Shown: positions 45,700 to 53,714 of the stretch, one piece after another
Layout of the letters: every line of letters begins with the position of its first letter
Position numbering within the stretch: the first letter of the stretch is position 1
Origin: Burkholderiales bacterium
GTDB taxonomy: Bacteria > Pseudomonadota > Gammaproteobacteria > Burkholderiales > Burkholderiaceae
Direction: 5' to 3'
Length of the DNA stretch: 64,000 bases
Assembly (NCBI GenBank): GCA_026225235.1
Contig: JAMFSK010000128.1
Location: forward strand, 1 to 64,000
Position numbers and translations under genes: made by a program
The notes under the pieces: model-generated
Databases searched by the model: none
Told to the model about the DNA's origin: nothing
Seen by the model: the letters and a program-made list of their open reading frames with translations, nothing else

Positions 45700-46821
45700 T
45701 TAGCGGCCCGTCTTCAACTCAGCCCACAAGCGGTTTTCGAGGCGCAGGATGTCCGAAGGCACCGGCTTCATGACCGTCAGCTTGTTCATCGTGTCGGCCG
45801 ACGGGAACACATTCGTGTCATTGGCCGTCACCGGATCGACAAACTGCTTGGACGCTGCATTCGCCGTCGGGTAGAACACCTCATTGGTGATCGCCGCGCT
45901 GACCTTCGGCTGCTCGATATAGTTGATCCACTTGAGCGCCGCTTCGGGGTGCGGTGCATCTTTCGGAATCACCATGACGTCGAGCCACAACAGCCCCCCT
46001 TCCTTCGCATTCGAGAACTTGATCTCATACGAACGCTTGGCTTCGCTCGAACGGCGGCGCGCGATACCCACGTCGCCCGAGTAGCCGAGCGCGACACAGA
46101 TGTCGTTGTTCGCGAGGTCGTTGATGTAGCCCGACGAATTGAATTGGGTGATGTACGGCCGGACCTTCTTCAGCACTTCGAGCGCGGCCATATAGTCAGC
46201 CGGGTTCGTGCTGTTCGGGTCCTTGTGGAGGTACTGGAGCACCGACGGGAACACGTCGGATGCGGCGTCGAGGAAGGACACCCCGCAGCCCTTGAGCTTT
46301 GACAGATTGGCCGGATCGAACAGGATGGCCCAGCTGTCGACCGGCGCATTGTCGCCGAGCGCCTTCTTGACGGCTTCGACGTTATAGCCGATGCCATCGG
46401 TACCCCATGCCCAGGGCACCCCATACTGGTTGCCCGGATCGGCCTGGGCCACGAGCTTCATCAGCGTCGGGTCGAGGTTGCTCAGGTTCGGCAGCTTCGA
46501 CTTGTCGAGCTTCTGATAGATCCCGGCCTGAATCTGCTTGGCCATATAAGTCGAGGTCGGCACGACGATGTCGTAGCCGGAACTGCCGGCCAGCATCTTT
46601 GCCTGCAGCGTATCGTCGCTGTCATAGTTGTCGTACTTGACCTGAATACCCGACTCTTTTTCGAAGTTCGGGATCGTGTCCTTGGCAATGTAGTCGGACC
46701 AGTTATAGACGTTCAGCGTCGTGTCGGCGGCCAGTGCCTCCGATGCGAGCATCGAACCGGCCAGCGACACGGCGAACAACGCCGTCGCGAATACGGTCTT
46801 GCGAAGATGACAAGCGCTCAT
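45700..46821 (-). CDS. potF: Putrescine-binding periplasmic protein, PotF type
   Basis: A 373-residue secreted binding protein. The start at 46821 gives the signal peptide core TVFATALFAVSLAGSMLASE, cleaved near EALAADTTLNVYNWSDYIAK. LNVYNWSDYI is the universal PotD/PotF opening, and PWAWGTDGIGYNVEAVKKAL is also typical. The chain delivers putrescine to PotGHI. An upstream in-frame codon at 47007 would run into the aminotransferase gene and is rejected. It is followed by a hairpin at 45676-45693. Confidence 0.94.
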   Translation of the reverse strand: MSACHLRKTVFATALFAVSLAGSMLASEALAADTTLNVYNWSDYIAKDTIPNFEKESGIQVKYDNYDSDDTLQAKMLAGSSGYDIVVPTSTYMAKQIQAGIYQKLDKSKLPNLSNLDPTLMKLVAQADPGNQYGVPWAWGTDGIGYNVEAVKKALGDNAPVDSWAILFDPANLSKLKGCGVSFLDAASDVFPSVLQYLHKDPNSTNPADYMAALEVLKKVRPYITQFNSSGYINDLANNDICVALGYSGDVGIARRRSSEAKRSYEIKFSNAKEGGLLWLDVMVIPKDAPHPEAALKWINYIEQPKVSAAITNEVFYPTANAASKQFVDPVTANDTNVFPSADTMNKLTVMKPVPSDILRLENRLWAELKTGR

Positions 46822-46933
46822 GATGACAAGTTTTCCCCTAGCGGTTGAAGAGCCGTTCTGCGCTTTATCCAGGGCGACAGGGCCGGCCAAAGATGGATCG
46901 AAAAGCGGTGGACCAAAATCAGTGAGTCCGATA

Positions 46934-48415
46934 CTAATTTTTAATGCGTTGCGCGGTGAGGTCGATCGCACGGGCCGCCTTGCGCACCAGTTCATCGACT
47001 TCGGCATGGGTGATCACGAGCGGCGGTGAAAGGAGCATCCGGTCACCGGTCGCGCGCATCACCAGATCGTTCTCGAAGCAGAAGTCCCGGCAGATCGTGC
47101 CGACGTCGCCGCCGTTTGCGAAACGCTGGCGGCCGAGCCCTTGTGCGTTCCCCTTCTTCTGCGTGAGCTGAATGCCGGCGACCAGACCCGTGCCGGCGAT
47201 ATCGCCAACCAGCGGGCTATCGGCCAGCGCCGCGCGCAAAGTCTTCTGGAAGTACGGACCGATATCCGTCTTGACGCGCTCGACGATGCCGCCTTCACGC
47301 AACAGGCGCAGATTGGCGACCGCCACGGCGGCGGCAACGGGATGCCCCGAGTACGTGAGCCCGTGATTGAAATCGCCGTTCTCGATGATGGCGGCGGCGA
47401 CGTGATCCTGGAGCGCTACCGCACCCATCGGCACGTAACCCGAGGTCAGGCCCTTGGCCAAGGTCATAAGGTCGGGCTTGAAACCGAAATGCTGGTGCGA
47501 GAACCACTCACCGGTGCGGCCAAAACCGCCGATCACTTCATCAGCGCACAACAGGATGTCGTACTTGCGGCAGATGCGTTCGATTTCCGGCCAGTACGTT
47601 GCGGCCGGGAAGATCACCCCGCCGGCGCCCTGGAACGGCTCACCGATAAATGCAGCGACATTCTCGGCGCCGAGTTCGAGGATCTTCGCCTCGAGCTGTT
47701 GGGCACAGGCCAGGCTGTACGCTTCGGGAGACAGGTCGCCACCGTTGCCATACCAGTACGGCTGGTCGATATGCACGATGTTCTCGACCTTCGATGGCAT
47801 CTGCTCGTGCATATAGCCCATGCCGCCGAGCGAGGCGCCGGCAATCGTCGACCCGTGATAGCCGTTAGTGCGGGAAATCACATACTTCTTCTTCGGCAGG
47901 CCTCTGACGATCCAGTATTGATAGACGATGCGCAGCACCGTGTCATTGCCTTCCGAGCCAGAATTGCAATAGAAGAAATGATTGAAGCCCAGCGGCGTGA
48001 CTTCAGCAAGCAGCGCCGAGAGTTCGATAACCGGCGGATGAGTCGTCTTGAAGAAGGTGTTGTAGAACGGCAATTCGAGCATCTGGCGATACGCGACGTC
48101 GGCGAGTTCCTTGCGGGCGTACCCTACGTTCACGCACCAGAGCCCGGCCATGCCATCGATGATCTTGTGCCCTTCCGAGTCCCACAGGTAGACCCCTTCA
48201 GCACGCGTGATCACACGGCTGCCGGCACGGTTGAGTGCACCCATGTCAGAGAAGGGGTGAATGTGGTGAGCGGCGTCGAGCGCGCGATATTCGGCGGTGC
48301 TGCGTGCGCTTTGCGCGGCGGCGGCCGTCACGGGTGCCGGATTGGCTGCGAAGGCGGCAGCCGCAGCGGGTGCGGCCGGCGCAACGATCGAAACTGGGTC
48401 ATTACGAAACGACAT
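46934..48415 (-). CDS. spuC: Putrescine/polyamine aminotransferase (SpuC-like)
   Basis: A 493-residue class III aminotransferase. PLP is held by K321 (LMTLAKGLTSGY) and D292 (CADEVIGGFGRTG). YHGSTIAGASLGGMGYMHEQ and NHFFYCNSGSEGNDTVLRI are conserved. The closest functional group is the putrescine-pyruvate aminotransferase SpuC, which converts putrescine to 4-aminobutanal. The start at 48415 follows CGGAGATCACC. The first 40 residues are Ala/Pro-rich. Its presence beside puuA, puuB and puuD gives the cell two parallel putrescine routes, or the enzyme may handle a later amino compound such as GABA. Confidence 0.9.
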   Translation of the reverse strand: MSFRNDPVSIVAPAAPAAAAAFAANPAPVTAAAAQSARSTAEYRALDAAHHIHPFSDMGALNRAGSRVITRAEGVYLWDSEGHKIIDGMAGLWCVNVGYARKELADVAYRQMLELPFYNTFFKTTHPPVIELSALLAEVTPLGFNHFFYCNSGSEGNDTVLRIVYQYWIVRGLPKKKYVISRTNGYHGSTIAGASLGGMGYMHEQMPSKVENIVHIDQPYWYGNGGDLSPEAYSLACAQQLEAKILELGAENVAAFIGEPFQGAGGVIFPAATYWPEIERICRKYDILLCADEVIGGFGRTGEWFSHQHFGFKPDLMTLAKGLTSGYVPMGAVALQDHVAAAIIENGDFNHGLTYSGHPVAAAVAVANLRLLREGGIVERVKTDIGPYFQKTLRAALADSPLVGDIAGTGLVAGIQLTQKKGNAQGLGRQRFANGGDVGTICRDFCFENDLVMRATGDRMLLSPPLVITHAEVDELVRKAARAIDLTAQRIKN

Positions 48416-48467
48416 GGTGATCTCCGTACTTGTTCATTCACTGCGCTTGCCCACACCTGGCGCCCGG

Positions 48468-48502
48468 CGACGGCGACCCGCCGAGCGGGTGCCGCGCCGT
48501 CG
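48468..48502 (-). promoter_or_regulatory. Large stem-loop between puuA and the aminotransferase gene
   Basis: Nested inverted repeat: outer arms CGACGGCG (48468-48475) and CGCCGTCG (48495-48502), inner arms ACCCGC (48476-48481) and GCGGGT (48485-48490), 3-base loop and a 4-base bulge. It begins 8 bases after the puuA stop. No T-run follows, so it is more likely an mRNA stability or processing element than a terminator. Confidence 0.55.
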
Positions 48503-48510
48503 GCGCACGA

Positions 48511-49845
48511 TCAGACGTGCAGCAGCAAGTGCTTGCGTTCCCACGAACTGATGACGCGGAAAAACGCTTCGTACTCGGTTTCCTTGAGTGCCAGGAAGGC
48601 CTTGACGAACTTCTCGCCGAGGATCTGTGCAATCGGCTCGCATGAGCCCATCTTCTGGATACCCTCTTCGAGATTGCGTGGCAACTGATACGGCAGGCCG
48701 TAACCGTCGCTCGCGAGCGGCTCGGACGGCTTGAGCTGCTGGGTCATGCCGAGGTAGCCCGAGGCAAGGGTCGCGGCAATCGAGAGATACGGGTTGGTAT
48801 CGACGCCCGGAATCCGGTTTTCAACACGGCGTGCACTCGGCGACGAATACGGCACCCGGAAGCCGACGGTACGATTGTCATAGCCCCATTGCACATTGAT
48901 CGGTGCGGCCATGAAACGTGACAGCCGCCGATACGAATTGATATAGGGCGCAAAAATCGGCATCAGATTCGGCACGTATTCCTGCTGGCCGGCGAGATAG
49001 CCATAGAAGAACGACGTTGGCTGGCCATTGTCGTCGGTGAACAGCGGCTTGCCCGTCTCGAGATCGATCACGCTCTGGTGTACGTGCATCGCCGAACCCG
49101 GCTCATTCTCCATCGGCTTGGCCATGAAGGTCGCGTACATATTGTGACGTAGCGCGGCTTCACGGACGGTTCGCTTGAACAGGAACACGCGGTCGGCGAG
49201 ATCGAGCGGATCGCCATGCAGGAAGTTGATTTCCATCTGTGCGGCGCCGACTTCGTGAATCAGGGTGTCGACTTCGAGATCCTGCAACTCGCAATATTCA
49301 TAGATGTCTTCGAACAAGGGGTCGAACTCGTTGACCGCCTCGATCGAGTAGCTCTGCCCGCCCGTTTCGGCGCGGCCCGTGCGGCCAACCGGCGGCGTCA
49401 GCGGCAGGTCCGGGTCCTTGTTCATGTCGACCAGGTAGAACTCGAGTTCCGGTGCGACAACCGGCTTCCAGCCCTTGGCCTTATAGAGATCGAGTACCTT
49501 GCGCAGCACGTGGCGCGGCGAGATCTCAACCGGCGTGCCGTCAAAGTGCACGCAATCGTGGATGACCTGCGCGGTCGGGTCGACGGCCCACGGAATAAGG
49601 CGCATGGTAGAGGGGTCGGGCACGCAGATCATGTCGGGGTCGGTCACGCCGGTGAGCGTGCCGTCCTCGGGGTAATCGCCCGTGACGGTCTGCACCATCA
49701 CCGCGAGAGGCAGGCGCATGTTCTCGCCCGTTTCAAACTTGCTGCGCGGGATGATCTTGCCGCGTGCCACACCCGCCATATCGGGAATCACGGCTTCAAC
49801 TTCAGTGATCCGGTGTTTCTTCAAAAATTCGTCGATGCTTTGCAT
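48511..49845 (-). CDS. puuA: Gamma-glutamylputrescine synthetase
   Basis: A 444-residue glutamine synthetase-like enzyme that ligates glutamate to putrescine with ATP. Metal and substrate segments include LEFYLVDMN (about residue 130), VGAAQMEINFLHGDPLDLAD, MHVHQSVIDLETG and the arginine block ENRIPGVDTNPYLSIAATLA. The start MQSIDEFLKKHRITEVEAVI is typical of PuuA/SpuI rather than of GlnA. It lies between puuD and the aminotransferase gene, which supports putrescine as the substrate. The usual adenylylation tyrosine motif of GlnA is not evident. Confidence 0.93.
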   Translation of the reverse strand: MQSIDEFLKKHRITEVEAVIPDMAGVARGKIIPRSKFETGENMRLPLAVMVQTVTGDYPEDGTLTGVTDPDMICVPDPSTMRLIPWAVDPTAQVIHDCVHFDGTPVEISPRHVLRKVLDLYKAKGWKPVVAPELEFYLVDMNKDPDLPLTPPVGRTGRAETGGQSYSIEAVNEFDPLFEDIYEYCELQDLEVDTLIHEVGAAQMEINFLHGDPLDLADRVFLFKRTVREAALRHNMYATFMAKPMENEPGSAMHVHQSVIDLETGKPLFTDDNGQPTSFFYGYLAGQQEYVPNLMPIFAPYINSYRRLSRFMAAPINVQWGYDNRTVGFRVPYSSPSARRVENRIPGVDTNPYLSIAATLASGYLGMTQQLKPSEPLASDGYGLPYQLPRNLEEGIQKMGSCEPIAQILGEKFVKAFLALKETEYEAFFRVISSWERKHLLLHV

Positions 49846-49896
49846 GATCGCTCTCGCTGGGTCGGGGCGCGGTGCGCTGGCTGCAACGGGTCGGAC

Positions 49897-50664
49897 TCAC
49901 CCGTGAGATGCCAGACGTACCGCGCTCCGCTTTCGACAGGCTTCGCCAAATGCGGCGAACATCGCGCTAGACACGGCGTCTTGCGCATATTTCCATTCCG
50001 GATGCCACTGCACGGCAAAGGCGAAGGCCGGCGCGTCAGTCACGCTGAACGCTTCGATCAGCCCGTCGGCCGCGGTCGCTTCGACCGTGAGGCCGTTGCC
50101 GAGCCGGTCCACGCCTTGGCCATGCAGTGAGTTCACCTGGATCTGGAGCGCGCCGCTGATCTGGTGCAGGGTCCCGCCAGGGACCACCTGCACTGGATGT
50201 GACGGCGCGTACTGCCTGTCAAGTGGATCGTCCTGGTTCTCGCGGTGGTCGTGCAGACCCGCGACCGCGTGAACCTGTTGATGCAAGCTGCCACCGCGCA
50301 CCACATTCAATTCCTGAAAGCCCCGGCAGATCGCCAGCACCGGAACGCCCCGCGCCAGCGCTGCATCCAGCAGCGGCAATGCGGTGTCGTCGCGATGCCG
50401 GTCATGCAGCGTGCCGGCCGCACTCGCCTCACCGCCATAGCGGTGCGGTTCGACGTTCGAGTAGCTGCCCGGAAACAACAGCCCGTCGACCAGTTCGAGC
50501 GTCTGCTCGATCGACTGCGGTGTGTCGAGCACCGGCAGCAGCACTGCGAAGGCGCCTGCGCCGTCGGTGACCGCAGAGATATATTTCTCGGCGACCGTAT
50601 GCGACGCATGCCGCCCGATCAATTTACGGTCGGCGCAAATGCCGACAATGGGTTGACGTGCCAT
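49897..50664 (-). CDS. puuD: Gamma-glutamyl-GABA hydrolase
   Basis: A 255-residue class I glutamine amidotransferase-like peptidase (C26) that releases GABA and glutamate from gamma-glutamyl-GABA. Catalytic triad: C113 (AICRGFQELN), H221 and E223 (QWHPEWKY). The start at 50664 (MARQPIVGICADRK) gives the family N-terminus; an upstream codon at 50739 would add 25 residues without family match. It is the first gene of the leftward putrescine transcription unit, across a 786-base gap from puuR. Confidence 0.94.
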   Translation of the reverse strand: MARQPIVGICADRKLIGRHASHTVAEKYISAVTDGAGAFAVLLPVLDTPQSIEQTLELVDGLLFPGSYSNVEPHRYGGEASAAGTLHDRHRDDTALPLLDAALARGVPVLAICRGFQELNVVRGGSLHQQVHAVAGLHDHRENQDDPLDRQYAPSHPVQVVPGGTLHQISGALQIQVNSLHGQGVDRLGNGLTVEATAADGLIEAFSVTDAPAFAFAVQWHPEWKYAQDAVSSAMFAAFGEACRKRSAVRLASHG

Positions 50665-51450
50665 GACCTTGGACAACCTGCTTTTAAGACTTTTCAGAAG
50701 ACGAACGTGTGGCGCCGCGGTGAAACTCACTTGCGTCACGAATGCGCGTGTTGCTGGCGCTTGTTATGGCCGTCCGGCAGGGCCGTGACGAATGATGATC
50801 GTCGCAGGCCCCGGCAGACAGCAGGGGCAAGCGAGAAGGAAACTATGGCAGTAGAGAGGCGACTTCGTCGCAATGCACCGCGATCGACGCACGGGCATGA
50901 ATAGCGTTGTGACGGCGCACCGAGCGACGCGACAAGATCGTGAAGATCGACGCGAAGCGGCACAGCGCCGATACGTAGTGCGTGCCCAGCAGCGGCTCAG
51001 CACTGTTAGCAGTGGAGCGCGATGCGGACCGCAGGTGTCCGCCGTACGTCTGGCGCTCCCACCTAAGCAAAGGACCTCGAACTCTCACGATGCACTCTTT
51101 AGGAATGTCGTTCGTTAATTATTTTCGACGGAGGCGGCGCCCTTGGGAGCCGCTTGCGAGCCTCAAGTGTTTAACTTTACGCTACGCTTACGTCGAAGTC
51201 GTCATGCTGCAAAGATCAGTCGAACTTCCCTGCTGCACCGACAACCCAAGCATAGTCGAGCCAAAATTCCCCGGGTAGCCCTTATTACCCTTAGATCACT
51301 AGGGCTTACCCTGAGCAGCGGGAACGATTGTCTCTGCTTAGAATATGCGCACTCGTTCGCCCACACGGTGGCTGAGTGCCTATTTTTTTCAACACCCAGA
51401 CCGGCTCATGCAGCCGCTCGATATACTCGACAGTGTTGCCGGGAGCCAGG
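50665..51450. promoter_or_regulatory. Divergent control region between puuD and puuR
   Basis: A long gap of about 790 bases that should contain both the promoter for the leftward putrescine genes and that of puuR. It is AT-richer around 51100-51240. An imperfect inverted repeat (GGGTAGCCCT at 51273-51282, AGGGCTTACCC at 51301-51311) is the best visible operator candidate, about 150 bases before puuR. Open frames in the gap have no family-like translation. Confidence 0.5.
51273..51311. promoter_or_regulatory. Candidate operator: GGGTAGCCCT/AGGGCTTACCC inverted repeat
   Basis: Two 10-11-base arms pair except for one bulged base, with 18 AT-rich bases between them. Position upstream of puuR suits autoregulation by PuuR, but the arms do not resemble the E. 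coli PuuR site, so the binding protein is uncertain. It could also form a weak RNA hairpin. Confidence 0.4.
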
Positions 51451-52002
51451 ATGTCCGTGGAAGTCGCCGCGCGATTGCAATATATCCGCAAGAAAAATGG
51501 TCTGTCGCAGCGAGAGCTCGCCAAGCGCGCGGGTGTGACCAACGGGACCATTTCGCTGATTGAGCAGAATCGGGTCAGCCCGTCGGTCGGCTCGCTCAAG
51601 AAGCTGCTCGAATGCATCCCGATGAGTCTGGCCGAGTTCTTCACCTTCGAGCTCGACGAGAACAAGTCCGTCGTGTTCAGTGGCGAGATGCTGCCCAACC
51701 TCGGCAACGAGAACATCCAGTTTCGTCTGGTCGGCTCGGGCGTCAAGGACCGCAATATGTGCATCATGCGCGAGGTCTACGAACCCCGTGCCGACACCGG
51801 CCCTGAGGTGCTCGAACATGCGGGGCAGGAGGGCGGCGTCGTGGTGCGCGGCGAGATCGAGCTGACCGTCGACGGGCAGAGCTGGATGCTGAGGCCCGGG
51901 GATGCGTATTACTTCGCAAGCAAACTTCCGCATCGTTTTCGCAACCTCAGCGAGTCGGAACCTTGCGAGATTGTTTCGGCGAATTCGCCACCGACTTTTT
52001 GA
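51451..52002 (+). CDS. puuR: XRE-cupin regulator of putrescine use
   Basis: A 183-residue repressor-type protein. N-terminal Cro/C1 helix-turn-helix (residues about 6-60, SQRELAKRAGVTNGTISLIE) and C-terminal cupin (about 110-178, VVVRGEIELTVDGQSWMLRP, then DAYYFASKLPHRFRNL). The start at 51451 follows GGGAGCCAGG. This layout matches E. coli PuuR, which senses putrescine. Its place between the divergent puuD-puuA and puuC-gabD units supports control of both. Confidence 0.92.
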   Translation: MSVEVAARLQYIRKKNGLSQRELAKRAGVTNGTISLIEQNRVSPSVGSLKKLLECIPMSLAEFFTFELDENKSVVFSGEMLPNLGNENIQFRLVGSGVKDRNMCIMREVYEPRADTGPEVLEHAGQEGGVVVRGEIELTVDGQSWMLRPGDAYYFASKLPHRFRNLSESEPCEIVSANSPPTF

Positions 52003-52015
52003 GCGAAGACCGGCG

Positions 52016-52029
52016 TCCGGGATCCCGGA
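52016..52029. promoter_or_regulatory. Perfect palindrome after puuR
   Basis: TCCGGGATCCCGGA, a 14-base perfect palindrome 14 bases after the puuR stop. It may form a short hairpin or be a protein-binding site for the puuC promoter that must lie in the next 140 bases. There is no T-run, so termination is doubtful. Confidence 0.4.
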
Positions 52030-52168
52030 AACAACCATCGGCTTCGCCGTCGCACTGACCTGAAAAACAACATACACACCCGTTCACGTCGATCGCCTTG
52101 ACTTGCCTCGTGCCGGCATGATGCGACTCAGCGCGATCCGCACGCCCTACCCGACCCCCGGAGGTCCA

Positions 52169-53671
52169 ATGGATACGAAGACTGTCAAAGACCTGCAGTA
52201 CTGGAAAGACCTTGCAAGTGCACTGAAGATCGATGCGCGCGCCGTGATCGACGGCAAGTCCGTCGACGCCGCCGATGGCAAGACCTTCGACTGTGTGAGC
52301 CCGATCGATGGCAAGGTGATTGCCAAGGTGGCCGACTGCGGCGAGGCCGACATCGATCACGCTGTCGCGGCAGCACGGCGCAGTTTTGATCAGGGGGTAT
52401 GGGCCGGTCTCAATCCGCGTCACCGCAAGGCTGCGATGCTGCGCTGGGCCAGCGTGCTGCGCGATCATGCTGACGAACTCGCGCTGCTCGAAACGCTCGA
52501 CGCGGGCAAGCCGATTGGCGACACGACGAGCGTCGACATTCCGGGCTCGACCTATTGTGTCGAATGGTTTGCAGAGTCGATCGATAAGGTCGGCGGCGAA
52601 GTCGCACCGGTCGATCACCATCTCGTCGGCCTCGTGACACGCGAGCCGATCGGCGTCGTGGCAGCCGTGGTGCCGTGGAATTTCCCCTTGCTGATGGCCT
52701 CGTGGAAGTTCGCCCCCGCGCTTGCAGCCGGCAACAGCGTCGTGCTCAAGCCGTCCGAGAAGTCGCCGTTGACGGCGATCCGCGTCGCTCAACTTGCCGT
52801 CGAAGCCGGCATTCCTGCAGGCGTGTTCAACGTCGTGCCCGGCTTCGGCGCGACTGGCAAACTACTCGCCCTGCATATGGACGTCGACTGCCTCGCCTTC
52901 ACCGGCTCGACGGCGGTCGGCAAGCAGATCATGCAGTGCGCGGGCCAATCGAATCTCAAGCGCGTGTGGCTCGAACTTGGCGGCAAGTCGCCGAACATCG
53001 TGCTGCCGGATTGCCCCGATCTCGATCGCGCAGCGTCGTCAGCGGCCAGCGCAATTTTCTACAACATGGGCGAGATGTGTACGGCCGGTTCACGGCTGCT
53101 TGTGCATCGTGACATCAAGGATGTCTTCGTCAAGAAGCTGCTGGCCGCGGCTGCAAGCTACAAGCCGGGCAATCCGCTCGACCCGACCACCGCGATGGGT
53201 GCGATCGTCGACTCCATCCAGCTCGAACGTGTGCAGTCGTATATCGAGTCGGGGCGCGAGCAAGCCACACTGCTGAGCGGCGGCGCACGGGCACTTGAAG
53301 AGACAGGTGGCTACTACATTGAGCCAACCGTATTCGACGTGGTGAACCCCAATGCGCGCGTCGCACGCGAAGAGATCTTCGGGCCGGTGCTGTCGGTGCT
53401 GACCTTCGATTCAGTGGATGAAGCGATCCGCATTGCCAACGACAGCGAATACGGCCTTGCCGCAGCCGTCTGGACCTCGAACCTGACCACTGCGCACGAA
53501 GTGTCGCGCAAGCTGCGCGCGGGCACCGTTTGGGTCAACTGCTACGACGAAGGCGGCGACATGAACTTTCCATTCGGCGGTTACAAGCAATCGGGCAACG
53601 GCCGCGACAAGTCGCTGCATGCGCTCGAGAAATACACCGAACTGAAATCGACCCTCGTGCGACTGCGCTGA
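52169..53671 (+). CDS. puuC: Gamma-glutamyl-gamma-aminobutyraldehyde dehydrogenase
   Basis: A 500-residue aldehyde dehydrogenase. Catalytic C304 (GEMCTAGSR) and general base E269 (ELGGKSPNIV) are present, with PWNFPLLMASWKFAPALAAG as cofactor segment. The start at 52169 follows GGAGGTCCA. The N-terminus (YWKDLASALKIDARAVIDGK) is typical of PuuC. It oxidises the aldehyde produced by PuuB. puuR lies upstream and gabD 43 bases downstream, all in the same direction. Confidence 0.93.
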   Translation: MDTKTVKDLQYWKDLASALKIDARAVIDGKSVDAADGKTFDCVSPIDGKVIAKVADCGEADIDHAVAAARRSFDQGVWAGLNPRHRKAAMLRWASVLRDHADELALLETLDAGKPIGDTTSVDIPGSTYCVEWFAESIDKVGGEVAPVDHHLVGLVTREPIGVVAAVVPWNFPLLMASWKFAPALAAGNSVVLKPSEKSPLTAIRVAQLAVEAGIPAGVFNVVPGFGATGKLLALHMDVDCLAFTGSTAVGKQIMQCAGQSNLKRVWLELGGKSPNIVLPDCPDLDRAASSAASAIFYNMGEMCTAGSRLLVHRDIKDVFVKKLLAAAASYKPGNPLDPTTAMGAIVDSIQLERVQSYIESGREQATLLSGGARALEETGGYYIEPTVFDVVNPNARVAREEIFGPVLSVLTFDSVDEAIRIANDSEYGLAAAVWTSNLTTAHEVSRKLRAGTVWVNCYDEGGDMNFPFGGYKQSGNGRDKSLHALEKYTELKSTLVRLR

Positions 53672-53714
53672 GCGGGCACGGGGTGTGCGCCGAACGGAAG
53701 TTAACCAGAACTGA

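Noticed and set aside
47141..48688. Rightward open frame of 515 codons
   Set aside because: It is antisense to the aminotransferase gene (K321 and other motifs intact on the minus strand) and crosses into puuA. No ribosome site or domain.
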